Of a stretch of DNA of 64,000 nt, positions 53,401 to 64,000 are shown one piece after another. Within the stretch, counting starts at the first letter, position 1, and each line of letters begins with the position of its first letter. Source of the stretch: Gorsachius magnificus (Eukaryota > Chordata > Aves > Pelecaniformes > Ardeidae); assembly GCA_034008185.1 (NCBI GenBank), contig CM067082.1, forward strand, positions 56,317,586 to 56,381,585, read 5' to 3'. The position numbers were made by a program, and so were the translations under genes. The notes under the pieces are model-generated. The model made no database searches and had not been told where the DNA came from. It saw only the letters and a list, made by a program, of their open reading frames with translations.

Positions 53401-55252
53401 CATTAACTTTTGTATTTGAGATCTTAATTTTGATAAACATTCAGCCCTCGGAGGCTGAATTAGTCAGGACCTAACATTCATGCAAATTCACGCATCAGAC
53501 AAACAAAATGAGTGCTTGGATCTGAGTTTACTCAAGACACTGGCGCCTGATCGAGAGTTCAGGGAGTTCAATTCACCCCAAATTCTGGGGCAGATAGTTA
53601 CAGATTGTAGCTGTTCCAAGTTGCTTTCAAGGAAAAACTTCATTACATTGCTATGAGTAGGATGTATGCCCAATTAAAATACAAAGTTGTGAAGGTAGCT
53701 TTTGATGTGGTCCCTCAGTTTGAACTTGATATCAAGATGGTATGTTATGATTATTATTGAAATTAAGTACTTATGCAACAACAGTGCTGCACAGCAGTTA
53801 GGTGCATAATGTTATTCTATTTTTGTGCCTTTTCACAAGCCATTTCAACTTGTGAAAGGTGAAGTAGGGAAATAGGAGACAATTATTGCCCAGTATTCTT
53901 AGAAAATAGTAATCATGTTGAGAGCTTAATAGTATGAAATCTGGTATCGTCTGTCCCAGCACTAGTCATCTAGTTAGGTGAATTAAGACAGAAGTGCGTC
54001 ACAGGTACGTCCTCTGCACGGAAATCTCAATCCAGAAGCCTAACACAGTGTTGAAACATTACTAAAATGGACAGTATTGGACTAGAGGTCCTATTTCTTG
54101 GGACTTTGTATGTGATTCAAAGAGGACAAAATTCCTCTTACAAGAAAATTAATTGTACAGACATTGAACTTTTTCATATACATGTGAATAAAAACATACC
54201 CTCCTTTTCATGAGAATTTGACAGTTTGGGGCCCAGTTGAATTACACTTTTCCTATGTATCTGACTTGAGCTCAGGAGCCTGGGAGTCTGTTCTCAGTTT
54301 AGTTATCTCTGTGTCTCTTGCTTCGCTAGCAGATTTTCAGTGCTGGCTTCTGGAGGTCTGTACAGAGACTTAATTTGTGGCTCATTTCCTCAATCCCATT
54401 GCAACTGACCCAGTACTTACGGCAGAAAGCACAAGGTTAGCAGATTTGCAAAATGACCCTAATAATCAAGAGTCATAAAATGTCCAAAAAATCAATGGCG
54501 TCGAAACTCTTAACTGATTTCTGGATAATTCCAGGAAATATGCAGTCATCACGTTTAAAACTTCTGTAGTAATTTGAAAATAGTAAAAGAGGTTAGAAAT
54601 AGCCCTGTATTCTCAACTGCAGCTGCCCCTGGAACTAGAATAAGTTCATCAGTTTGCATCTTGCAGATGGAGGATCGCACTGAACAGAAAAATTTGAATG
54701 TGTCTGAACTGTTTGATCTGTTAGACTACACCTGTGATCTCTTCTGAGTCTTTAAATATGCATGGTTACATAGACCTGTAACATAGAATCATGTAACCCA
54801 AAATAAATGTGGATTTCTGTAATTGTCATGTAAGCTAGACTTTAATGACTTGGGGACGTCCAATGAGTTTTGTTGCATCTGGCAAAATCTAGAATGTCAA
54901 CGTATTGAAATCTTTGGAAAATATGCAGTGCGCAAAACAGCAAGGAAGGTGTCTTACTAAGTCGCCATTGCTGAAAAATGCATTTGTGGGCCATGTACTA
55001 TATGTTTTGAGTACAGAGGTACGACATCTAGCTTTCATGCAGAGATATTAAGCAATCTCAGAATTTTATTTTTAATTAAAATGCACCACATAATTTTTAA
55101 AAATCTTATCTGAAGTAATTATTTCTTATACTAATTCCTTGTATCTTCTGATTCTTTTGGATCTGATTGTATTGCCAAGGCTTACATTCCTATTTCTCTG
55201 TAGAAAAAAACGTAAATAATCCTTAACACTCAGACCACCAGTAAGTAAATAC

Positions 55253-55287
55253 TTTTTATTTTATTTTATTTTATTTTTATTTTATTA
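55253..55287 (+). repeat. (TTTTA)n microsatellite
   Basis: About seven TTTTA units, one with an extra T. Confidence 0.9.
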
Positions 55288-56694
55288 GCTCTTTCTGAAG
55301 TATGTGAGCCCCCCAGTGCAGTGATCTGACTGTATGGAATAGCTTTCTTGAGGTGCAACAGAGATCAGATCATTCATGTGAAGGAATAGCTCTGCTTTTA
55401 ATTCATCTTTTCTGGGCATGTTTAGACACTCACTCCAAGTTACTTTTACAGTACCTACACAAAGGAAACCCATAGTAATTTCTGAAGTTACCCAGACTTT
55501 TCAAAACCACATTAGCCCAGATGTCTTGAGTGAGAAACCATAATCTGTAATGTGCTGCAAGTTTGGGTTTCCCACAATAAATGGGTACTATGGAGAGAGT
55601 GAGGTGAAGTATCAGAAGTGATTGATTGCTATGCTGGTCGCACAATCACACTGAGTTACTGTCCTTGCTCCCTCAGTATCAAGCAGTAAATTTGCAGATG
55701 AGCTGGGGTTTGGAGATTTTTCTGTCCTTAAAGGGGCAGTTTCAGTTTCCACTGCTTGTTTTGTGAAGGTACCAGACATTTAGTGTGGGAACTACTGTAA
55801 CTGTAGGAAAAATAAATGCTTATGCAGTCTAGAGATGTCTTCGTTCTTTCCACGTTAATAAAAGCTTTGTCTTGCTTTTCTAAACTAATATACAGGGATT
55901 CGAATTGAATACTGAGTTTGCTTTTAGAAACTGTGGATTCCATATACTCTTATAGGCAAAGCCTGAGAGCCTATCTTTATTATATATAACATTGAGACAT
56001 AATGTATACATTTGGGAGGGGAAGAGAGGGTAGGGACAGGTATGTGTATTAAAGAAGTTACCTTTGTATTTGAGTATTTGTACTGCTGTCCCACATTGAG
56101 CCTTGTTCAGTTAATGTCACCGGCTTATCAGGGTGGACTGTCTTCTCTATATACTCGTGGGCTGAATTAATTCCTCAATTAGCTTATGAACATTGTTTGT
56201 AGCTTTCTCAAAAATGTGGTTCCCAAATCAGTCATACTTACTGTCAACAGCAGGCTTTCTAGGCAATGAGATTTTGCCATTATCTACCATCATTGTTGAA
56301 TTAGACTTTCAAAGAGGGTGTAAGGTGAATCATTTTCATTCACTTTAAGACTTTTCCCTCAGGAAAAAGGTGTGATTCATGTGTTTTTTACTCTAAAATT
56401 GCATTTCTATGTATATAGATAGCTCAAAACTGACTTCAGATTCTTTCATTTTAAATACCCAAATAGAAAGAAGAGTTTTTCCTTATTTTAGTATTAGTAT
56501 TTATTGTACAAGAGGGGTTATGGTATTGGAAACTTAATTTCTCTAAACCTCAAACCTGCCATTACACTTTGTGTGACTGTAAATATGTTAACAGTAAAGA
56601 AGCTATACTGCATATTAAGACCAGAAGTAATTTCATAATTTATGTTGCTAAAGGCCTGTATTTTTTCTAAAACATTGGAAGTGTTAGTTTTCAA

Positions 56695-57704
56695 AATGGC
56701 TTAATGAAATCCAGTTGGAAGCCAGTCACAAGTGGTGTTCCCCAGGCCTCAGTTCTGTTTAATGTCTTTATCAATTATCTGGACAACAGGATCAAGTGCA
56801 CCCTCAGTAAGATTCCAGACAACACCAAGTTGGATGGGAGTGTTGATCTGCTTGAGGGTAGGAAGGCTCTACAGAGGGATCTGGACAGGCTGGATCAATG
56901 GGCCAAGGCCAACTGCATGAGGTTTAACAAGTCCAAGTACTGGGTCTTGCACTTCGGTCATAACAACTCCATGCAACGTTACAGGCTTGGGGAAGAATGG
57001 CTGGAAAGCTGCCCGGCAGAAAAGGACCTGGAGGTGTTGATCTACAGGCAGCTGAATATGAACCGGCAGTGTGCCCAGGTGGCCAAAAAGGCCAACAGCA
57101 TCCTGACTTGAATCAGGAATAGTGTGGCCAGCAGGACTAGAGAAGTGATCATGCCCCTGTACTTGGGTACAGGCAGTGGGCTGCACCGCGAATACTGTGT
57201 GCAGTTTTGGGCCTCTCGGTTCAAGAAGGACATTGAGGCACCGGAGCATGTCCAGAAAAGGGCAACGAAGCTGGTGAGGGATCTGGAGCACAGGAGCAGC
57301 TGAGGGAACTGAGGTTGTTTGGCCTGAAAAAAAGGAGGCTGAGAGGAGACCTTATCACCCTCTACAGCTACCTGAAAGGAGGCTGTAGTGAGGGGGGGGG
57401 GTCGGCCTCTTCTCTCAGGTAACAGGTGATAGGACGAGGGGAAATGGTCTGAAGTTGTGTCAGGGCAGGTTTAGGTTAGACATTAGGAAAAATTTCTTCA
57501 CTGAAAGGGCTGCTAAGCATTGGAACAGGCTGCCCAGGGAGGTGGTTGAGTCCCCATCCCTGGAGGTATTTAAAAGACGTGTGGATGTTTTGCTTAGGGA
57601 CATGGTTTAGTGGTGGACTTCGCAGTGTTAGGTTAGCAGTTGGACTTGATGATCTTAGAGGCCTTTTCCAACCTAAACAATTCTTTGGTTCTGTGATTCT
57701 GTAA
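56695..57704 (+). mobile_element. CR1 LINE, 3' kilobase with part of the reverse transcriptase ORF
   Basis: About 1 kb of an avian CR1 retrotransposon in sense orientation. The first part keeps an open frame to 57111 with recognisable CR1 reverse transcriptase C-terminal motifs: [57 protein letters not shown] and [17 protein letters not shown]. The catalytic core lies upstream of the truncation point. It is broken by a stop after ANSILT, further stops, frame changes and a G10 run near 57392-57401. The 3' end has the typical 'ggacatggtttagtggtgga' and 'gatgatcttagaggcctttt' motifs and a degenerate ATTCTGTG tail. It is a dead copy in the PTPRM intron. Confidence 0.93.
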
Positions 57705-58779
57705 TTATTTAACACATCGACAGAAGATGTCTGCATAAGTTGGGACTACAAGGAATAAGGTGAATATTGCATTTTATCTCTCTTAGGCTCAAGGAGGACA
57801 AGCAGCAGAAAAATGCTTAAAGAAAATTGGTAGAAGAAATCATATGGTGAATCTAGCCTAGGACTTCTTTGCTCCAGTAAACCACAGGCTTAATCACTTC
57901 TGTAATACAGATAAGAACAACTGTAATGAGATGTTCATGTCTGTTGAGTGATGTCAGCACAGGGCACTGAGGCGTTGTAGTCATTAATATTGCAATAACT
58001 TCTGTTGACTGATTATATTTTTGTTTGAGCTTCTTATCCGTGATCTTTTCTCTGACCCCTGAATCCCATGGGAGATGCTTCAGCTGAAATACCTTTGTTG
58101 AGCCTATCTGCAGGGGTTATGGCCAGGTTACTGATAATCCACCTCAAGGTAGCATCTGTCAGTATTCACTCTTAATTTCACAATGAAAATGTTCTAATCA
58201 TGGCTTCTTTTCCTTCTTCTCCTTTTCCTTTTTATCTACAGTATTCCCTGAGCCTTATTCCCTTAAAGCCTAGACTGCCAGATCCCTGGAGAGAAGAACA
58301 GTGGCCATTTGCTTTCCATAGTGTCTAGCTGACCAAAATCATAATTAATTTCCAAATTCTCTTTCTGTCATTTTTCTTGGTCCTTGTTTTCTTGCAATGA
58401 ATTACCTAACTCTGGCATGAGGATGAGGGACGATACCTCAGTTGCTTTCTTCTCCCACTCCTGGTCACTCTGGCCCTTTGCCTCCATTTGTGAGAGTCTG
58501 TGCAAGGATTCTATCTGATCAGGGTCCCCCCAATTTCAGGACAGTAGTCCACATGCAAACTGTAGCTAGGAAGGTTGCATCAAGCTGTGAAACTGAGCCT
58601 CACAAAAACTTACCAAGCAAGGAAACAGAGGAAACGGGCTGTGCTGTGTGCTTACAAATCCAGCAAAGCCTGGCATTTCATCAGTCCCAGACACCCTGTT
58701 GCAAAAGAAAATCTTTTACAAGATTTATCATAGATATTAGAATCATGGCTCTATTTATTTACAAGTGTGCAAGAAAGGT

Positions 58780-58808
58780 TTTATTATTACTGCTATTATT
58801 ATTATTAG
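58780..58808 (+). repeat. (ATT)n short repeat
   Basis: ATT units interrupted once by ACTGCT. Confidence 0.8.
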
Positions 58809-59519
58809 ACTGTAGCTTTTAGCGTATGCTACAGAGAGAACTCTGTAGGCTGTCAGAAAGGTCTTGCATAATTCTGTTAGTTAGTTCCTGTGCCAACCAG
58901 TCAGCAGCAGTGATCCAAATAAAAAGAGGCACTAGCTGGAGCAGAGCGGAGTTTTGTAGGGCTTGTGCCATGAACTACCTGCTCCTGTGACTACTGAGCT
59001 GGTGAACATAAAGACGCACATTTATCTTTCTTTTTAGCACCTGAAGCTCAGGACCACTTCTGCATTTGATCTGAGATCCCTCGGTGAGACATTGAACCAA
59101 ATGTCTAGGGGTATCTAAATTATGTTCAGTTCACCTGCAGAGGGAGTTAGCTTCTCTCCTTCTTTCTCACTCCCCAATTCCTCTGATCATGAAGACATGA
59201 GGTAGAGCTACCAGAGGCATCTCTGGCTTGTCTGAAGGAATGGCAAAGCAAAGCATTTGCTAACTTGTGGATTTCACAGTTGTACAGGAGTAGGAGGATC
59301 AGCTGGTTTAGAGCAATTATGCCACTCCGCAACTCCCATTGAAAAGCATAGTGTGCTTTCCTCCTGCATGGTGACATCAGTAGCCAAAATTAGGCCTTCC
59401 AGTATGGATTTGGCCAACATGTTCATATTTGATATAATAACGAATGAGTATTGGCTGCAGCAAGTAATGGCTTAGGTAGGCTAGGCAGATTTTAATTTGC
59501 TTAAAGGTGTGTGTTCGAT

Positions 59520-59739
59520 TCTAGACATTAGGAAAAACAACTTCACAGAAAGGGTTGTCAGGCTCTGGAATGGGCTGCCCAGGGAGGTGGTCAAGTCCCC
59601 ATCCCTGGAGGTATTTAAAAGAAGGATAGATGAGGTGCTTAGGGACATGGTTTAGAGGTGGGATGGCAGGGTTAGGTTAAAGGTTGGACTCAATGATCTT
59701 AAAGGTCTTTTCCAACCAAAGTGATTCTATGATTCTATG
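59520..59739 (+). mobile_element. CR1 LINE 3' end, truncated, plus orientation
   Basis: A roughly 220-bp CR1 3' fragment beginning tctagacattaggaaaaaca, passing through ctgcccagggaggtggtcaa and gtccccatccctggaggtat, then ggacatggtttagaggtggg, and ending in gattctatgattctatg. The intact double octamer tail and few changes suggest it is younger than the copy 1.8 kb upstream. Same orientation as PTPRM; non-coding. Confidence 0.93.
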
Positions 59740-60454
59740 CTTTAGGCATAATGGAATGTATTTTGCAGTTTGTGGTCCTATTTGGCAATTGTCCATGGAA
59801 GGGTTATTTCAAAGGGACTAGGTTCATGGCTTACAGTGTATTTTTCAAAGCAGATGAAATACTAAATGTTTTTATTTACTGAGATTCTAAGGTAAGATTG
59901 TCATGTTTATGATAACATCATAGAATAAGGCCCTGATCCTTAGCTGTAACATCCAGGTGTAACTGGCAGTACAACTTTACTTTCTGCTTACCAAATAGGG
60001 AGGAGCCATGTCTGCATTTTAATATTCTTGAAATTAAGATTATAGAAGATATTTTAAACTAAGAAGAGAAACACATAAGGATGTTAGTAAACCGTAAGGA
60101 TTACCTACTGTATTCTTAAGAAAAATAAATGAAAAGGAGAACAAGGTACACTGGTTGCACATTGAGTCCTAATACAGGCTCCCAGCAAGGTACGGTTTAT
60201 TTTTTGCTGAATAGGTTACTGCAGTTTCAGCTGCCTTTTGTTGGAAACGAAAGCACTGTAAACCTATTTTGAGGCCAGAGTAGTGTGCATTCATGGAAGT
60301 GTCTTGTCCTGTTCTCTGTCCCCAAAGGGTTTTATCTAACTTACTCCTTAGATCCTACTGTTGTTGTCTTACTTCCAGCATTTTTTTCTCTTTCAACACT
60401 AATGTGTGTGCCCAGCTTTTAAGCCTGACTTTTTATTCTATTTCCTTTTTCATC

Positions 60455-60531
60455 TGTTTCTCTTCTTCCTCTGCTCCTCCTTTTACTTACTCCTCCTTTC
60501 CTTTAAACCCTTTTCCTGCCCCCTCCCCCCG
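60455..60531 (+). repeat. CT-rich low-complexity stretch
   Basis: Pyrimidine-rich sequence including 'ctcctttcctttaaaccctt' and 'ccccctcccccc'. The overlapping open frames are compositional artefacts. Confidence 0.7.
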
Positions 60532-62179
60532 ATACTATATTGTCTGTCCTGTCCTGAAAAATATTCTTTTAAAATTGCCTTATTTTCACTCTCTATGCTC
60601 TGCTTTGTCTCCTGAGACTTAATGCAGGCTGCCTGGTCATTTGTTCTTGCTCCACGTCCTGCCATCTCTCTCCTCAGAACCTGTAGAAGGGAAGGAGAGG
60701 CAAATCTGAGAACATCAGAATATCCCTCTGTTATTGTGCCGCCTTTTTTTGTAGTTCTTTTTATTCTTGATATTTACTAAAGGGCTATTGCTTAGATAGA
60801 CTTACTCTGTGGGAACATTTAACATGATAAAATTAAGGAAAGACTGAGTTACATGTCTAGATAAGGATTTTTTGCACTGGGGATTTTTTCTTTATTTTCA
60901 TGGGAAAACAGCGAGCTGTTTTTATTTGCTCACTTTTTCTTATCTAAAAATTGATTTTGCTAAGGCTCTAAAAATAGTCACCTCCAAGTTGAAATTTAGC
61001 ATTCAATATTGTACATTCAAAAAAAGAAAAAAAAATTATCTTAAGCGATTGAAAATGATGTCACCATGGAAGTTGCAATAGAACATTAATTATAAGAAGT
61101 GTACTTCAACACCCACAGTACTGTGTGTTTACTTATGTCAGGATAAGGTAATGCGTACTGTATTAAGAATAGCTTTTCATTTTATGATTGCCCGTTGTTC
61201 TTTGAATCATAACCTTCACTCGTTTCTTTAATTTAGGAGAAAAAGCCATTAAACATAGATACTTCCTGAAAGTGTGTGCTGCATGAAAGCTTTAATTAAA
61301 TCTACAAGTAAAGCTTTAAAAGAACAAGAATCAAATTAATTGCAACAAGGACCATGCATTTATTTCTGTGACAGGCCTTTGCATGTTGGAGAAAAGGCAA
61401 TCTGTGTACCCTTATCTGAATTAGTAAACTCAATATCACTTTTCATTAGCACGGTAGGTCATTGCCATGCGTCTTCAGTGTGACACTGTTTACATGTTAA
61501 TGACCTCACAAATAGAGTCTGTTCCAAACGGTTTGCAGTAGTAGAAAGTTGTAAATCCGTGAAGTGGAATAAACTGTCCTCTGCTTTCTGCATCATCGCT
61601 TCTTGCAAGTTCCCCTCTAGACTGAGCTTCATAATTAGGCAGAGTATAATTAAAGCAAATTCAGTAAATGCAAATAGAGCAAAAGGATTTATAGCTGATG
61701 ATGGTTGTTATAGCATACCTGAAATAAATTAATTTCTAAGTATCGTTATTAGTTGACTTTTCAATGACATGGAGCCTAGAAGTAGAAAGTATTGTTCACA
61801 AAAAATGTTCATAGCTTAAGTAAGTTAGTGAGTGTGAGTCCATGATGATGTATTCAGTTTTACAAAGTGCTGACATACCCATGAAAAAAACACAGAAAGA
61901 TTCAATAGAACAGATTGCTTTAGTTTTTTGGTGTATGATTGCTTTGTATTAGATGAGATTTTTAAGATTATAAATATATTTTTCCCCCACTGCATAATGC
62001 AATGAAATCAGCATGCTCCCTAAAATCATATCCTTAAAGCAAATGTCATATTTACATCTGGTAATTTGACTAGACAGTGGAAAGCTTCACTGTTTTATAA
62101 TCTTGGAATGATAAAGCCAACATCAAATGAGTAAAACAAACTCAGCATAACCACTTAAATTTGATTGCCTAAAATATCT

Positions 62180-62278
62180 AAAACAAGGGCCATTCTGATA
62201 CCCTGCTGTGGGAATTAAGTGCTGAGTGCCCTTAACTCCCGTTGACTTCAGCACCTTGCAGAATCTGGTCCCCTATTT
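62180..62278. repeat. Ancient sauropsid repeat fragment
   Basis: Contains 'ggaattaagtgctgagtgcc', 'cttaactcccgttgacttca' and 'gcaccttgcagaatctggtc' in order, a pattern seen in old dispersed repeats of birds, turtles and crocodilians (gttgacttcagt..gcaccttgcaggatctggcc). Family name not certain. Confidence 0.45.
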
Positions 62279-63394
62279 GGATGTCTCAGCCCTGCCATAA
62301 CAAAAAGCCTATTTTTCACTGGTCATATGCAGCGTATACCTGGTATTGCACGACATACTCCGTGGTTCTGCCTGCAACAACCTTGGGAATTGCTTTGCAG
62401 ACAGAGAGTAATGGTTTCTACTTTAGTTGCTCACCTAATATGCAAAGCGAGTTTAATTATATGCTGTCCAACCCTCCCTGCTACATATTTTTCCACTTGC
62501 TGGTTCTGTGTGAAATACATACTTTCTAGGTGCAGAGGTTACTAGTAAGTGTACAGTGTCCCTGGAAGCATTTATGGCTAATCTTGCCCTCAGCATGCAT
62601 AATGTAGCTAAGTACTAATTAAAGGTTAAAGAATAGGGATCCATCTTTTCTCTGCCTGATGGATAGAGGAATGTGTTCTGCATGGGGTCAGATGTTACTT
62701 TCAACTGGACAGAATTGATAGGATGCTGCAAAACCTAACTGCATGAGACTAAAATGCAAGAGACTCCAGATTTTCTCAAGCACAACAAGGGACTAATAAA
62801 TCACTGTCTTGTGTTGTGTAATGAATTAGCTGGTTTACTGTGTTTCATGTAAATATGTAATGCTGCAAGGCATACATGGATAGAATGTAGATTTGATTTC
62901 ATAAGGGACATTTTTTTTGTCCTACATACTGAATTCTGAAAATTATCTGTGGCCCAGTTGTACATTTTGCTATTAAAACCAGAAAAATATAGTTCTGGCA
63001 AGGCAATAAAGTCACCACAAACATTATTGCCCTCTCTCAGATCCCAGTAATAGCTGATTAAAGCAGGTTTTGATTACTTCTAAATATTGCCATGACTGCT
63101 GCCATGCAATATGAGAGAAATTAACTGGTAAGTGATGGAGCTATGGTGGCAGATAAAAAACTTGGCTGTTTAGTGGAAGTCTGTCTTTGTAGGGCTACAA
63201 TTTGCCCAGAATTTACAGAGGTTTTGTAATTTTAATACTTCTGCAAACCTTTCACACCAGAATAGACTATAACCTTGCAGTTCTTTGAAGTCATCCTTTC
63301 AGAAATCCTGGTGTTCACTTATTTCTTGTAGGCTTCTTCCTGGCATAAAAATCTGATAATAGCAATTGCTTTTAAAATAAGCTTCCAAACAGGT

Positions 63395-63485
63395 TATGGA
63401 AAGTGCATGGGAATCAAGAGGTCTGGTTTCTAGTACCAGCTTGCTGACGAAAGTTCTTAAACCTTTGGGTGCCATATTCTCCACA
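63395..63485 (+). mobile_element. MIR-like SINE relic, plus orientation
   Basis: The run tatggaaagtgcatgggaat, then caagaggtctggtttctagt, then accagcttgctgacgaaagttcttaaacc in order follows the MIR pattern (gcatggg..gagtc.agacctgggttctagtcccagct..), then 'ctttgggtgccatattctcc' where MIR has 'ctttgggcctcagtttcc'. Substituted and slightly deleted, as expected for an old copy. Non-coding. Confidence 0.6.
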
Positions 63486-64000
63486 TTAATTAAATTTTGA
63501 TTGCTCTTTAACTGCTGTAAAGCAGTGGTATCAGGGCTATTGGAGGTCTGATAATCAGAGAGACAGAGTACTTCATGCTTGCTTTATCATCACTTGGGTT
63601 TGAGAAAATTCAAACTTTGTGTTTCTAAATAGAAAGCCAGCACTGCCTGAAAATATATGTTATTAGAATATTAGTACCTGAAAATCAGTGATGGAGACAT
63701 CACCAGGTAAAACCGGATTAGCCATATATACTTGCAGAAACACATGTTCTCTTATAAGCAGCCCTTGAAAAAGCACCAGGGGAGGTGTAAAGTGTTTTCT
63801 CTGACACTAGCTGCTTTGACACTTCAGTGGCTGCAGAGCTGCCTCCTTTCCCACAGTAGGAGTAATCAGCATCCGAGCTTTACTGCTTGAACTCTCGTAC
63901 ATGTGGATTGCTCTCTTGACACAAAAAAAGAACCATTATTTAAGGCCCAGATACTGCAGTGGTAGGTTCCTTGGAAATAGGTATGAAAAGAGTAGAACAA

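Larger units (their letters stand above)
43325..64000 (+). other. PTPRM: PTPRM intron (5' part of a long intron), phase 2, runs out of the window
   Basis: Begins with a strong gtgagc donor and continues to the window end, so at least 20.7 kb. The juxtamembrane and phosphatase exons are not present. It contains a candidate alternative last exon (44349), a candidate microexon (50378), two plus-strand CR1 copies, a MIR relic near 63.4 kb, and simple A/T-rich repeats. The stretch 61240-62150 is unbroken unique sequence that looks like possible conserved non-coding DNA. No other gene was recognised on either strand. Confidence 0.8.

Noticed and set aside
53831..53857. Small inverted repeat tttcacaag / cttgtgaaa
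   Set aside because: A 9-bp stem is expected by chance several times in 64 kb.
54265..54350. Possible third MIR-like relic (gagctcaggagcctgggagt)
   Set aside because: Only a short part resembles the family and the rest does not follow the expected order.
58200..58270. Very strong pyrimidine tract with ctacag acceptor
   Set aside because: The phase-2 join gives a stop within three codons, and no donor forms a plausible exon.
62530..62544. 15-nt microexon-like segment between tttctag and gtaagt
   Set aside because: Its last two bases are TA, so joining to an exon beginning with A or G would create a stop codon.
1..64000. tRNA, rRNA, CRISPR, bacterial operons or endogenous retrovirus genes
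   Set aside because: None seen. The context is a vertebrate intron, and the only transposon coding recognised is the CR1/L3-type LINE.

Overview
This window looks like 64 kb from the inside of one large vertebrate gene, most likely from a bird. The DNA is AT-rich, has no compact operon-like coding and no recognisable RNA genes, and is almost entirely intron. It carries CR1 LINE 3' ends with the ATTCTATG-type tail typical of avian CR1, plus MIR-like relics. Species cannot be fixed from the sequence.

The gene is PTPRM (receptor-type protein tyrosine phosphatase mu, R2B family), read on the + strand. Three exons are clear, with consensus splice sites and matching phases: 19025-19298 (fourth FN3 repeat and membrane-proximal ectodomain), 20442-20478 (37-nt membrane-proximal exon) and 43192-43324 (stalk, transmembrane helix and stop-transfer lysines/arginine). 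Together they encode the switch from adhesive ectodomain to cytoplasm. Upstream exons (MAM, Ig, FN3 1-3) and both phosphatase domains lie outside the window. The introns are at least 19.0 kb, 1.1 kb, 22.7 kb and at least 20.7 kb.

Layout: 1-19024 intron with a 23-bp-arm hairpin at 8.9 kb, a MIR relic at 14.3 kb and a minus-strand CR1 end at 17.3 kb; 19.0-20.5 kb two exons; 20.5-43.2 kb intron with a candidate 75-nt cassette exon at 25574, a G16 run, ancient sauropsid repeats and a decayed LINE near 40 kb; 43.2 kb transmembrane exon; 43.3-64 kb intron with a candidate alternative last exon at 44349, a candidate 30-nt microexon at 50378, two plus-strand CR1 copies (56.7 and 59.5 kb) and a second MIR relic at 63.4 kb.

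The most interesting signals are the three unproven exons, each in phase with the real splice sites beside it. The first would lengthen the extracellular stalk by 25 residues. The second would end the protein 29 codons after the membrane, giving a membrane-anchored adhesion molecule without phosphatase domains. The third would add ten tyrosine-rich juxtamembrane residues. All are inferences from sequence and need transcript evidence.
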